Positions 44,374 to 52,972 are shown, counted from the stretch's first letter. The stretch is 54,446 nt of DNA from Methanothrix harundinacea (GCA_002502785.1 DAQG01000025.1:1-54446); one strand, 5' to 3'. The notes: a model not told the origin generated them from the letters alone. Numbers and translations are program-made.

Positions 44374-44976
44374 TCAGGCGCACTGCTCAAGCTCCTTTTC
44401 CACCACATCGCCCCCTGGAGCCACCTCGGCGAAGACTTTTCCCTCAAAGTAGAGTACCTCGGTCTCCTCGTCTATCCATGAATCGGGAGGAAGGCCCGCC
44501 TTGAGACAGGTCTGGCATAGAAAGTCCGTCGGGTCGAACTCCCACTCCGTCGCCACCTGGGGTAGGAGGAGCCCCGACCACATTCCCCTCCGGACGATGA
44601 GGCCGTGCTTTCCGATCTTGACGGCATCTGGCAAGTCCCGGTTTCTGACGTCGTAGGGCCGCGGTGGCGAGAGAATCGTCACCTCGATCTCGATTCTGGA
44701 AAGCTCCTCGGGCCTGACCCTCGGAAACCTTGGATCGTTTGCGCCGGCGTTGATCGACGAGTCGACTATCGCCCGTCCCAGCTCCATCACCGGCTCCGGG
44801 TAGCCTATGCATCCTCGAAGATCGCCGTCTTCGTGGAGGGTCACAAAGACCCCCGCTTTCTCATCGAAGGATGGGGGCAGATCATTCGGCTTTATCCTCT
44901 CCTTTCTCTCGACGTAAGCCGTCAGGGCATCTCTCGCCAGGGCGACGGCGCGCCTTCCCTCGTCGATGGTCAGCAT
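44374..44976 (-). CDS. AMMECR1-domain protein
   Basis: 200 aa. Nearly the whole protein is an AMMECR1 domain: GVFVTLHEDGDLRGCIGYPEP near residue 50, DPRFPRVRPEELSRIEIEVTIL and GLIVRRGMWSGLLLPQVATEW. The family is universal in archaea and is linked to radical chemistry and a Memo/AMMECR1 pair; the molecular role is unknown. Convergent with thiC, 29 nt apart. Confidence 0.9.
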   Translation of the reverse strand: MLTIDEGRRAVALARDALTAYVERKERIKPNDLPPSFDEKAGVFVTLHEDGDLRGCIGYPEPVMELGRAIVDSSINAGANDPRFPRVRPEELSRIEIEVTILSPPRPYDVRNRDLPDAVKIGKHGLIVRRGMWSGLLLPQVATEWEFDPTDFLCQTCLKAGLPPDSWIDEETEVLYFEGKVFAEVAPGGDVVEKELEQCA

Positions 44977-45108
44977 AGAAGGGTAGTCTGACCTATCGGA
45001 TACTAAAAAGTTGTGAGTTGTGCTGAAATTTTTGGCCTGATGGAAGAGCCAAATTGTTCCACTTGCCAGTCGCGGCTTTTGATGAAGATCTCATTCGAGT
45101 TCCACACC

Positions 45109-45116
45109 CTTTTTAT
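45109..45116 (+). promoter_or_regulatory. TATA box of the rubrerythrin gene
   Basis: CCTTTTTATC ends 25 nt before the ATG at 45142, so transcription should start at the start codon and the mRNA is probably leaderless. Confidence 0.5.
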
Positions 45117-45141
45117 CGAATCAGTTGGATAAACTTGCGAC

Positions 45142-45642
45142 ATGTCCAAGTCGGAAAATTGCCTGAAAGAAGCTTTCGCCGGGGAGTCTCAGGCGAACCG
45201 AAAGTACCTCGCTTTTGCCGAGAAGGCTGATCAGGAAGGCTACCCCCAGGCTGCAAGGCTATTTCGCGCCGCCGCCGAGGCGGAGACCGTCCACGCCATG
45301 AATCACCTCAAGGCGATGAAGGCCGTCAAAGATACTAAGGAGAACCTGAGAGAGGCGATTGCTGGAGAGACCCAAGAGTTCAAGGAGATGTACCCGGCCA
45401 TGATCGATACCGCCAAGACCGAAGGGGACAAGGCCGCCGAGAGGACCTTCAGCTACGCCAACGAGGTGGAAAAGATCCACGCCGGCCTCTACCACGAGAT
45501 GATGGAGAACCTGGAGGCGTCCAAGGGGGAGAGCTACCCCTACTACGTCTGCCCGGTATGCGGCATGACCGCGGAGCGGAAACCTCCGGAGAAATGCCCG
45601 GTATGCGGCGTGAAAGGAGAGAGGTTCAAGAAGATAGACTGA
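45142..45642 (+). CDS. Rubrerythrin
   Basis: 166 aa. A four-helix di-iron domain (EAFAGESQANRKYLAFAEKA, AEAETVHAMNHLKAM, AIAGETQEFKEMYP, EVEKIHAGLY) with paired E-x2-H motifs is followed by a rubredoxin-like C-terminal domain with two CPVCG knuckles (YVCPVCGMT and KCPVCGVKG). It reduces hydrogen peroxide in anaerobes. Cytosolic, monocistronic between the AMMECR1 gene (divergent) and prk (convergent). Confidence 0.96.
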   Translation: MSKSENCLKEAFAGESQANRKYLAFAEKADQEGYPQAARLFRAAAEAETVHAMNHLKAMKAVKDTKENLREAIAGETQEFKEMYPAMIDTAKTEGDKAAERTFSYANEVEKIHAGLYHEMMENLEASKGESYPYYVCPVCGMTAERKPPEKCPVCGVKGERFKKID

Positions 45643-45687
45643 TGGGGTCGAGTGCACCCTTTTCGGCGTTCTCCTTTCGCCCAGAAT

Positions 45688-45706
45688 ATTTTTATTAAAA
45701 ATTTTT
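45688..45706. terminator. Bidirectional T/A-rich terminator between rubrerythrin and prk
   Basis: ATTTTTATTAAAAATTTTT lies between the two convergent genes and gives a T run on either strand, the usual form of intrinsic termination in archaea. It lies about 45 nt past the rubrerythrin stop. Confidence 0.6.
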
Positions 45707-45726
45707 CCGAACGCTTCCGAGACCCT

Positions 45727-46701
45727 TTATTTTTCGATCTTCGCCAGATGTAGCTGCAGCTTTTCCAATAGGCGCCAGCATAAAAGGATCTGGGCCATGC
45801 CGGTGGAGCTGACGTGCTCGTCTCCGGCCCGGTCGCAGATGGGCGTTCGCGACCCTGTGAGGCTGCACAGCTTCTCTTCGAGCCCCTCGATCATGGATCG
45901 ATGAAGCTCGCCGTCGATGGTCATTACGCTCACCCTTTTGCCGTAGTAGTCGTCCCGCTGGAAGGCTATGGAGAACTCGCGTTCTGCAAGACGGAAAAGA
46001 GCGGAAAGGTCGATGGTGAGGTCAACCTCCGACGGAGACGCGTACATCACCTCCTGGATGAGCCTGACCGAGTACCTTCCAGGAGGATTTTCCGCAGAAA
46101 GGGACGGTGGAAGCCTCGAGTCCTCGATCTTGACCACGGCCTCGGCGTAGATCTTCTGGACGTCGACGTAGATCTTGTAGTCGGGCTCCCGCTCCAGGAT
46201 CTCTTTCATCACCGCTTCCCGTTCGTAATGCCGGTCAACGCAGTCCCTTTTGATCTTCCAACGCCTCTTGACGGCCCTGCTGGGATCTACGAAGATCTTG
46301 AAGTCGATCTCACGTCGAAGTTCGGTCGTGTAAAAGGGGTGCAGACCCTCGATGATCAGGACAGGAGCCGACCTGAAGGGAACCAGGCCACCGATCTTTC
46401 CCTCGGTGTGGTCGTAGACGGGCTTTTCGATCTCTTCACCCCTCCGCAGGGCTCCTAGGTGCTCTGCCAGAAGGTCAAGGTGATTGGCCTCGGGGTTGAG
46501 AGGGGTTATTCCCAGGACCCTTCTCTCTTCGCGATCGAGGCTGTGATAATCGTCCAAGCTGAAGGTGGATACAAGATCCTCGCCGAGAAGCCTTCTGATC
46601 CCCCGAGAGAAGGTAGTCTTGCCGGACCCACTATCTCCCGCCACCGCCACCACGAAGACCCTCCCCGACTCTCTGAGCCTTTCAGGCAGGCTGGACGTCA
46701 C
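45727..46701 (-). CDS. prk: Phosphoribulokinase, archaeal type
   Basis: 324 aa. P-loop GDSGSGKTTFSRG at residues 22-34, DDYHSLDREERR with the catalytic Asp, LIIEGLHPFYT in the Walker B region and a PRK-like C-terminal domain. Related uridine kinases are shorter and lack this tail. In methanogens such as Methanospirillum and Methanothrix this enzyme makes ribulose bisphosphate for archaeal RuBisCO in the reductive hexulose-phosphate pathway. The RuBisCO gene is not in the window. The GTG at 46701 follows GGAGG by 8 nt. It lies 37 nt after the COG1395 regulator in the same direction. Confidence 0.88.
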   Translation of the reverse strand: MTSSLPERLRESGRVFVVAVAGDSGSGKTTFSRGIRRLLGEDLVSTFSLDDYHSLDREERRVLGITPLNPEANHLDLLAEHLGALRRGEEIEKPVYDHTEGKIGGLVPFRSAPVLIIEGLHPFYTTELRREIDFKIFVDPSRAVKRRWKIKRDCVDRHYEREAVMKEILEREPDYKIYVDVQKIYAEAVVKIEDSRLPPSLSAENPPGRYSVRLIQEVMYASPSEVDLTIDLSALFRLAEREFSIAFQRDDYYGKRVSVMTIDGELHRSMIEGLEEKLCSLTGSRTPICDRAGDEHVSSTGMAQILLCWRLLEKLQLHLAKIEK

Positions 46702-46738
46702 AAAGAGGTCCTCCGATATCGGATTGCTGAGGGATTTC

Positions 46739-47671
46739 TCATCGGTCCTGCTTCTCCGACATCAGGTCTGCAAACTCGCTGGTCTTGTCGATCAGCTCCA
46801 GCTCCCGGGTCTCGATGACCGCCGTCTCCTCGATCCGCTCGACCTTCGTCTCGCCGTCGACGATCACAGCAGAAAGAGTCTTTGTGATGATCGAGAGGCT
46901 GCTCATGAGCCTCGCCTTCTTCTGCATGGTGGTCGAGAACTTTCCCACCCCGGTCAAAACCACCAGGTCATCGTTCTGGGTAATGGCGTTGAAAGGTGAC
47001 TGGACCGTGGGGAAGACGTCAAAGCCGATCTGGGCGAGGTGCCTGAGAACTTTGTCATCGATCCACTCCAGCTCCCTGGCCACGGGACTTGCAGGCTCCA
47101 GGATCTCGACGGGCTTTATCAGCTCCTGGCCAAAGAGTTCCTCAAGCCTGAGGGCGACATCGATGGAGGTGTCCATGCTCTCGATCTCGTACTTGCTGAC
47201 CGTTCGCCTGGAGACGGATAGCTCCGAGGCTAGAGCCCCGAGGGATATGCCGCTCTCAAGCCTCAGCTTTCTCAAAAGACGGCCGTCGATCTTGACGTAG
47301 AGCCCCCCGTGGGCGGCGTAGACGAAGGGAGGGATGTCGTCGACGATCCAGTCTGCGAGAGTTCCGAAGCTCATGGTGGGCACCCCGTACCTGAAGTAGA
47401 CTACCCCGCCCTCAAGACTGTGATCCCTCGTCTTCTCCCCGATCAGAAGAGGGTTTCCCGAAAGATATTTGGCCAAGCGGCGAATCTCTACCCCGGTCTT
47501 CTCATTGAGACCGTCGATGTTTGATAGGATCTTGAGAATAAGGAGAACGCCGCCTCGCCTGGCCGCCAAATCGAAGCTTCTCGGCCTCACGTAACACCGA
47601 TCCGAGACCGAAAAGCCCGACTTTACGAGCAGATCAGAAACCCGATCGGTCAGAAACTCCTTATTCATCAT
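46739..47671 (-). CDS. Predicted transcriptional regulator with central HTH (COG1395-like)
   Basis: 310 aa. An N-terminal nuclease-fold-like domain (SFDLAARRGGVLLILKIL) is followed by an XRE-type helix-turn-helix near residues 128-180 (LRLESGISLGALASELSVSRRTVSKYE) and a C-terminal domain. This archaeal family is conserved but its targets are unknown. It is divergent from tiaS and precedes prk, so it may regulate either; this is inference from position. Start MM at 47671; the second Met is equally possible. Confidence 0.85.
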   Translation of the reverse strand: MMNKEFLTDRVSDLLVKSGFSVSDRCYVRPRSFDLAARRGGVLLILKILSNIDGLNEKTGVEIRRLAKYLSGNPLLIGEKTRDHSLEGGVVYFRYGVPTMSFGTLADWIVDDIPPFVYAAHGGLYVKIDGRLLRKLRLESGISLGALASELSVSRRTVSKYEIESMDTSIDVALRLEELFGQELIKPVEILEPASPVARELEWIDDKVLRHLAQIGFDVFPTVQSPFNAITQNDDLVVLTGVGKFSTTMQKKARLMSSLSIITKTLSAVIVDGETKVERIEETAVIETRELELIDKTSEFADLMSEKQDR

Positions 47672-47702
47672 TATATATGTTTGAGCTTAGCCGTTATTTA
47701 AA
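47669..47702. promoter_or_regulatory. Crossed divergent promoters of the regulator and tiaS
   Basis: On the plus strand TTATATAT (47671-47678) is correctly spaced to start transcription near 47701 for tiaS (ATG 47714). On the minus strand TTTAAATAA (about 47694-47702) is spaced for a leaderless start at 47671 of the regulator gene. The two promoters overlap, so their use is probably mutually exclusive. Confidence 0.45.
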
Positions 47703-47713
47703 GGTTCACCATC

Positions 47714-48970
47714 ATGATCACCATAGGCGTAGACGATACCGATTCGGAAAAAGGGCTTTGCACCACATACCTCGCAGCGGTGATGATGGAAAGGCTTGAA
47801 AGGATCGGCGAGATCAAAGGGCTCCCGAGTCTTGTGAGGCTGAACCCCTGCGTCCAGTTCAAGACCAGGGGAAACGCCGCCATCGCCTTCTCCCTCGATA
47901 CCGACCGGCTGGAAGAGACGAAAGAGGTCGCCCTGAAGACCCTGATGGAGCTATCCGACTTCTCAGGCCCCAAGACAAACCCGGGTCTGGTGGTTGCAGA
48001 AGAGGTGCCGGCGGAGCTGTCATGCTTCTACAGAAGGGCCCTCGACGAGGTCCTGGACGTCAGCGAGGCCGAAGAGATCATCGATAAGTACGGTCTCTGG
48101 TCCCGAGGCTTCAAGAACCGGCGGGGCCTGATCGGCGCTCTGGCGGCGATGGGCGCCGAGTTTCCGGATAAAACATTCGAGCTTCTCGCCTACAGGGAGC
48201 CGAAAAGGTGGGGCACCCCCCGAGAGATCGACGAAGAGTCGGTCTGGAGGGCCGACGAATTGACGTATCCTGGTACCTGGGACACCGTCGACCATCACAA
48301 CAGAAAGGTGGTCTTCGCCCCCCACTCAAAAGACCCCGTCCTCTTCGGGATTAGGGGAGAGGATCCGAAATTTCTCATATCTTCTTTGGAGACGATAAGG
48401 TCTGAGCCCTTCGAGAGGATGGTGATCTACAAGACAAACCAGGGGACCGACGTTCACATCAACCGGAGCGTGATCCCCGAGGTCGTCGAGAACAGGAGCT
48501 ACAGGCTCCGGGGTGTGGTGAAAAAAGAGCCCGAGGCGATCGAGGGGGGCCACCTCTTCTTCCCACTTCAGTCAGAGGACGGAAAAAGCTCCATCAAGTG
48601 CGCGGCCTTCGAACCCACGAAGAACTTCAGGGATCTGGTCAGAGATCTGGTACCCGGAGATCTGATCGAGGTATACGGCGCCGTTAAAAAGATGACCCTC
48701 AACATCGAGAAGATGGAGGTCGTTCGGCTGGCCGAGAGGACAGCTCTGGAAGCGCCAATCTGCCCCTCCTGCAAACGAAGGATGAAGTCTGCGGGCCGAG
48801 ACCAGGGTTACCGATGCAGGAGGTGCAAAACGATTGCCGAGGGGAAGGTGACTGCCGTCGTTCCGAGAGAGATCGATACGGGCTTCTATGAAGTTCCTCC
48901 TTGCGCCAGGAGACATCTCTCAAAGCCTCTGATCAGGATGAGGGACAGAAAGATTCATCCGAGCAGGTAG
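47714..48970 (+). CDS. tiaS: tRNA(Ile2) 2-agmatinylcytidine synthetase
   Basis: 418 aa. GVDDTDSEKGLCTTYLAAV at the start is the TiaS catalytic-domain signature. It is followed by a FLD-like domain, an OB fold (SYRLRGVVKKEPEAI, VPGDLIEVYGAV) and a C-terminal zinc ribbon (CPSCKRRMKSAG then CRRC). It attaches agmatine to C34 of tRNA(Ile2) with ATP so the CAU anticodon reads AUA. Archaea-specific and essential. Confidence 0.96.
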   Translation: MITIGVDDTDSEKGLCTTYLAAVMMERLERIGEIKGLPSLVRLNPCVQFKTRGNAAIAFSLDTDRLEETKEVALKTLMELSDFSGPKTNPGLVVAEEVPAELSCFYRRALDEVLDVSEAEEIIDKYGLWSRGFKNRRGLIGALAAMGAEFPDKTFELLAYREPKRWGTPREIDEESVWRADELTYPGTWDTVDHHNRKVVFAPHSKDPVLFGIRGEDPKFLISSLETIRSEPFERMVIYKTNQGTDVHINRSVIPEVVENRSYRLRGVVKKEPEAIEGGHLFFPLQSEDGKSSIKCAAFEPTKNFRDLVRDLVPGDLIEVYGAVKKMTLNIEKMEVVRLAERTALEAPICPSCKRRMKSAGRDQGYRCRRCKTIAEGKVTAVVPREIDTGFYEVPPCARRHLSKPLIRMRDRKIHPSR

Positions 48971-48998
48971 AAAAATGGGAAAAGAGAAGAAAGCCGCC

Positions 48999-49937
48999 TC
49001 ACTTGAAGGCAGCTTCCAGCGGGGGGATGACCTGCTTTTTCCTGGACAAGACGCCCTTCTTGTAGATGGAGTTGTTTTCCATCTTTCCATCGAAGGCCTT
49101 CTCGAACTTGTCCACCGGCTTTCCAACGAAGAGTAGGTCGCTCGCCTCCTTCATGACGTCCGTCAGCATGATCAGAACGAAGCTGAGACCCTCCTCCTTC
49201 CTCACCTTCTCCATATCCTCCAGGATCTCCTTCTTCCTGGGCATCAGGACCGAGAGGTCCATGACCTCGATCTGGCCGACGCCAGCCTTCGTCCCTGCGA
49301 AGTCGAAGTGCTTGTAGTCGCCCTTCACGATGTCCCGGGCGGTCTTGGTAGATATGTCGCTCTTGGCGGTTAGCATCGCGATCCCGTACTGCTCGTAGTC
49401 CTCGCCAATGATCTTAGCGAGCTTTGCCACCTGCTCCTTGTCCTTATCGGTGCAGGTGGGGGACTTGAATAGGACGGTGTCGCTCAGTATGGCGGAGATC
49501 ATGACCCCTGCCATCTCCTTGGTCACGGGGACCTTGTACTGGTCGTACATCGCCGAGATTATCGTCGCGGTGCTGCCGACGGGCTCGTTGTGGAAGAAGA
49601 TGGGGCTTCCGGTCTGGATGTCGCCGATCTTGTGGTGATCTACGACCTCCATCAGGTTCGCATCCTTGATGTTGTCCACGGCCTGGGCAACCTCGTTGTG
49701 ATCGACGAGGATGATCTTCTTGCCCTTGGCGTCGGTGATCGTTTCCGGCACCGGGACGCTGAAGTGCTCGAGGACGAACTTGGTCTCGCTGTTTATCACT
49801 CCCGCCGCCGCGGGGATATATATGTCCGGCAGCCCGAGCTGGTTTTTCAGGTTCGCATAGGATATAGCCGCAGCTACAGAGTCAGTGTCTGGACTTTTGT
49901 GGCCAACCACGTAGACGTTATCAGCCAGATGAAACAC
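48999..49937 (-). CDS. ppaC: Manganese-dependent inorganic pyrophosphatase
   Basis: 312 aa, family II PPase of the DHH superfamily. Metal ligands are in VVGHKSPDTDSVAAAI, LVDHNEVAQA and MEVVDHHKIGDI. The DHHA2 C-terminal domain carries the SRKKQV segment near the end. It hydrolyses pyrophosphate, which the methanogen's AMP-forming acetate activation would produce in large amounts. GGAGGTG lies 4 nt before the ATG, and an ATAT-rich TATA box lies near 49993-50005. Confidence 0.96.
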   Translation of the reverse strand: MFHLADNVYVVGHKSPDTDSVAAAISYANLKNQLGLPDIYIPAAAGVINSETKFVLEHFSVPVPETITDAKGKKIILVDHNEVAQAVDNIKDANLMEVVDHHKIGDIQTGSPIFFHNEPVGSTATIISAMYDQYKVPVTKEMAGVMISAILSDTVLFKSPTCTDKDKEQVAKLAKIIGEDYEQYGIAMLTAKSDISTKTARDIVKGDYKHFDFAGTKAGVGQIEVMDLSVLMPRKKEILEDMEKVRKEEGLSFVLIMLTDVMKEASDLLFVGKPVDKFEKAFDGKMENNSIYKKGVLSRKKQVIPPLEAAFK

Positions 49938-50052
49938 CTCCGAAGTTATTCAACGCGCAACTTCGATTTAACCTTTGCCTCGCGCCGTTTATCCCGAAAT
50001 TATATTAGATCCCGCCCTGGGAAATATCGACGAATCGATAGAGGTCGGCATC

Positions 50053-50220
50053 TTTATATAGTACATTGCTTATATATCACGGGTTCCCTTTAGAGGACTG
50101 ACAGGAGCCCAGGCATCCGCCGTCGCCGTGACTGCCGGTGCAAAAGGGGAACGACACGAAAAGCCGCGTTGATAGGTCCTTGGGGGAGATACTGACTATA
50201 GTCTGCCCATGACCTCAAGA
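50053..50220 (+). ncRNA. Candidate structured non-coding RNA with its own promoter
   Basis: TATA-like boxes at 50053-50060 and 50069-50077 would start a transcript at about 50080-50100. Downstream are nested complementary segments: GTTCCCTTT (50083-50091) with AAAGGGGAAC (50143-50152), and AGGTC (50174-50178) with GACCT (50211-50215). The second encloses TGGG (50181-50184) with CCCA (50206-50209) and the palindrome GACTATAGTC (50194-50203). No reading frame has coding character. The segment TGCCGGTGCAAA resembles part of the cobalamin riboswitch core but the matching CCGGC is missing, so I do not assign that class. RNase P, SRP and tRNA patterns were not found. Evidence is by eye only. Confidence 0.4.
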
Positions 50221-50436
50221 CAACCCAAATGCGGTACAATAAGCCCGCTGCGAGGGTCACTGAGCCGACTGCGGATTATCCAGAGGATGAGGCCTCAGAG
50301 TTAGCAGAGCATCGGGCGACATACCAACATAGTTGGACAGATAGACGCCGATTTTGGTTCATAAATATGAACTATCTTTCCGTGGATTTCAGCTATACCT
50401 TAAATAGCAGCAGCTCTTGATCGAAGCCTGCAGATT
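50221..50436. other. Gene-free stretch upstream of tmk
   Basis: Nothing recognised until the tmk promoter. A TATA-like CTTAAATAG at about 50399-50407 lies 30 nt before the ATG at 50437, suggesting a very short or absent leader. Confidence 0.4.
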
Positions 50437-51150
50437 ATGAGGGGAATTCTGATCACCTTCGAGGGGATAGACGGGAGCGGGAAGTCCACGATCGCCGCCG
50501 AGCTCGCCCAGAGGATCGCCGAAGAGGAGAGACCGCCGTTCGCTGGAAGGCGTTTTCTCTTCACCGCTGAGCCGACCGATGGCGATGAAGGGCGCATGAT
50601 AAGAGAGAAGCTCAAGAGGGAATCCCGGATGGCGGAAGGTCAGGGATCGGGGGCGAGAGAAGCAGAACAGCTTGAGGAGCTCTTCCTTTTCATGGCAGAC
50701 CACGCCCGCCACCTGGCAGAGACGGTCATCCCCGCTCTGGAAAGAGGAATGGTGGTGATCTCGGATCGATACTCCGACTCCAGGGTCGCCTACCAGGGAG
50801 CCACCCTGCGCGGCGTCATCCCCCGCCCCATGGAATGGGTGAAAGAGCTTCACCGGCCCTGGTGCATCGTTCCCGACAAGACGATCCTCTTCTCGATAGA
50901 CCCCAGCCTGGCGGTAAAGAGGTGTCAGTCAAGACAAGAGGAGTGCGCGTCCTCCCAGATGCCGAAAGGCCCGGAGAAGTTCGAGCGGGAAGAGTTTCTG
51001 AGAGAGGTGGCCAGAAACTTCGAGCTGATTGTGAAAGAAGAGCCTGAAAGGTTCGTCGCCATCGACGCCACTCGCGGAAAGGCCGAGATTTTGGAGGAGA
51101 CGATGACGGCCTTAGCTGAACTTCTCTCGGAGACGAAATCTAAAGTGTAA
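50437..51150 (+). CDS. tmk: Thymidylate kinase
   Basis: 237 aa. P-loop FEGIDGSGKSTIAAELA at residues 8-24, the DR-Y motif SDRYSDSRVAYQGATLRG near 110 and a LID region follow. Phosphorylates dTMP to dTDP. About 30 residues longer than usual, from inserts such as RESRMAEGQGSGAREAEQ after the first beta-alpha units. Its 3' end overlaps that of mptE by 11 nt on the opposite strand. Confidence 0.95.
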   Translation: MRGILITFEGIDGSGKSTIAAELAQRIAEEERPPFAGRRFLFTAEPTDGDEGRMIREKLKRESRMAEGQGSGAREAEQLEELFLFMADHARHLAETVIPALERGMVVISDRYSDSRVAYQGATLRGVIPRPMEWVKELHRPWCIVPDKTILFSIDPSLAVKRCQSRQEECASSQMPKGPEKFEREEFLREVARNFELIVKEEPERFVAIDATRGKAEILEETMTALAELLSETKSKV

Positions 51151-51799
51151 ACACGTCTTCGAGGACCATGGCCACCAGCCTTCGTGCCCATTTCAGCTTC
51201 ATCTTCTTGATGGTTGTGACGTTGGGATCGTCGTAATCGAAACCGATTATTCTGATCTTCGAGGCTCCGAAATTTCGGGCGAGAAAGACGCACCGATCTC
51301 CGTCCGAAAATCCCCCGAAGTTGTTGACCCCCTCGATCGGCCCGGATTGAGTCGTGCCGATAACTCTTGTGAGCCTGGGGACGTGCTCGTTCAGAGCGTT
51401 CACGTTGTCCCCGTGAGCGTGAACCACGACCGCCGACCCCCTCTCGTTGGCGGCGATTATGTCCGGTAAAAAGCCGTCAAGATCGGTCACGATCACGTCA
51501 GGAAGAACGCCCGCATCAAGAAGCGTCGTCGTCGCACCGTCGGCGGCTATCACGGCGATATCCCCCTTGTCCAATTCCTCCAGGATCTTTTCCAGATCTC
51601 GCGAAAGGCTCGGAGCGTTTCCGCAAACAAGAACCTCGCGTCCTCTTATAATCGAATCGAGATCTTCGGCAGAGAGGTCCCCCTCTCGACCTTCGAGCAA
51701 ACTCTGGAGAAGTCGGGCCGCCTCTTCATCCCTTGCTCTGGTAAAACCGAAATCCTCCAGGATCTCCTCGTAGATCGGCTCCCAGTCCTCAAACTGCAT
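51140..51799 (-). CDS. mptE: 6-hydroxymethyl-7,8-dihydropterin pyrophosphokinase, MptE type (DUF115)
   Basis: 219 aa. LVCGNAPSLSRDLEKIL and AADGATTTLLDAGVLPDVIVTDLDG are the DUF115 signatures. Further on are VVHAHGDNVNAL and NFGGFSDGDRCVFLA. MptE activates the pterin precursor with ATP in methanopterin synthesis, the C1 carrier of methanogens. ATG 51799 is preferred over a GTG six codons upstream because AGAGG precedes it. Confidence 0.93.
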   Translation of the reverse strand: MQFEDWEPIYEEILEDFGFTRARDEEAARLLQSLLEGREGDLSAEDLDSIIRGREVLVCGNAPSLSRDLEKILEELDKGDIAVIAADGATTTLLDAGVLPDVIVTDLDGFLPDIIAANERGSAVVVHAHGDNVNALNEHVPRLTRVIGTTQSGPIEGVNNFGGFSDGDRCVFLARNFGASKIRIIGFDYDDPNVTTIKKMKLKWARRLVAMVLEDVFTL

Positions 51800-51954
51800 G
51801 ATATGCCCTCTCTCCACGAAGAGGCTTAAGCCTTTTCTACATGTTATGGTTGATGACGCTTTTGAGGGGCGAGCGTCTCGGCATAGAAGAAAGACAAGAA
51901 GAACAGAGCAGAATCAAATAAAAGAATAAAAGAGAGGGGAAAGATATCCCCCGA

Positions 51955-52899
51955 TTAGCTGCAACATCCACCGCTGGTCGTTGGCAAGAAGACAGAACTC
52001 TCGGTGACATTAGTAATGGGCATCGCGCCCACAACGCACTCGTCACAGATGTACTTCCTGTCGCACTCGTCCATGTCAGCGCATCCACCGATACAGCAGG
52101 AGAGCCAGTCTTTCTCCACCTTGGAATACTTGTAGGGCACATCAATGTTCATGTTCTTCTCGATGTGGAAGGTACCGACGTAGTTTTCATCGATCTCAAT
52201 CATGGGGTTCTTCCAGGCAGAGGTCTCTGGGACGTTGTAACCAGTACCTTTCATGCTGTTGGGCTCACCCTGGAGCACACCGATGTGAACCGTACCGTCG
52301 GTGATGTCCTCAGTGATGTTCATGGAAGTGTAGCCGACTCCCTCGTAGACCGGATCTTCATAGGAGTAGTTTTTGTCCTTGACTATGATGTCGATCTCCT
52401 TGTCCACTGCCTTCGCGTACTCCACCTGGTGTTGCATCGAAGTGAGAGGCCTGTAGTTCTTTATTTCGGTCTTCTCCTTCAGCAGGGAGTCGTAGCGGAC
52501 CGGGTTTCTGGCGTAGTAGCCGTTACCGTAGGACATGGTCATCGGAGAGTAGACCATGGAGTTGTCCTCTCTAGCCGAGATGCATGAGTAGTCCATAATC
52601 TCGCGGTAGCAGCCAACAACCTTGTTGTAATAGACATCCTGTGCGCAGATGACCACTTCGTTGTCGATGGTGCCGCTCCCGTGGGCGTAGTCCTTGTACA
52701 TCGGACCCTTCTGGCCGCTGGTGGTGGTGTCGGCGCTGGGCGTGTCAAGCTGGATGTACTTGTAGGTCATGAAGTAGCCGCTGCCCTGAACGCTCTGCTC
52801 GAAATTGAAGCTGACGTTCTGTTCAGTACCAGCTACCGCCGTCATCGTCATCCCTATCAGGAACGACAGGGCGAGTATAGCGAGTGTAACTTTTCTCAA
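51955..52899 (-). CDS. Secreted cysteine-containing protein, lineage-specific family
   Basis: 314 aa from TTG 52899, supported by GGAGG 7-8 nt upstream. A signal peptide (MRKVTLAILALSFLIGMTMT) is followed by a beta-rich part with HGSGTID near residue 75, YEGVGYTSMNIT near 195, and DENYVGTFHIEKNM near 245. A Cys-rich tail follows (LSCCIGGCADMDECDRK, CDECVVGA, GGCCS). Similar spacing of HGSG, G-x-G and Y-x-G-x-F-x-I occurs in the secreted proteins at 18126-19273 and in the central part of the DUF11 protein. The Cys-rich end suggests disulfide cross-links. A cell-envelope structural role is inferred; I know of no tested function. Confidence 0.8.
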   Translation of the reverse strand: MRKVTLAILALSFLIGMTMTAVAGTEQNVSFNFEQSVQGSGYFMTYKYIQLDTPSADTTTSGQKGPMYKDYAHGSGTIDNEVVICAQDVYYNKVVGCYREIMDYSCISAREDNSMVYSPMTMSYGNGYYARNPVRYDSLLKEKTEIKNYRPLTSMQHQVEYAKAVDKEIDIIVKDKNYSYEDPVYEGVGYTSMNITEDITDGTVHIGVLQGEPNSMKGTGYNVPETSAWKNPMIEIDENYVGTFHIEKNMNIDVPYKYSKVEKDWLSCCIGGCADMDECDRKYICDECVVGAMPITNVTESSVFLPTTSGGCCS

Positions 52900-52959
52900 A
52901 TCACTCCCTCCGTCTAAACTAAGTCCGGTAGAGTCTTACAATAATCTAGCGCCACCCAC

Positions 52960-52972
52960 CTATTTTAATCTG
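52960..52972 (-). promoter_or_regulatory. TATA box of the Cys-rich secreted protein gene
   Basis: On the minus strand GATTAAAATAG lies about 62-72 nt before the TTG at 52899, giving a leader of about 40 nt that carries the GGAGG site. Confidence 0.45.

Noticed and set aside
45030..45100. C/D-box sRNA upstream of rubrerythrin (TGATGA near 45079)
   Set aside because: A C box-like TGATGA is present but no D box follows at a suitable distance.
50080..50210. Cobalamin riboswitch
   Set aside because: TGCCGGTGCAAA and a terminal GAC-loop-GTC-TGCC look similar, but the CCGGC partner, the GCCACTG box and the standard B12 box are missing, and no cobalamin gene follows.
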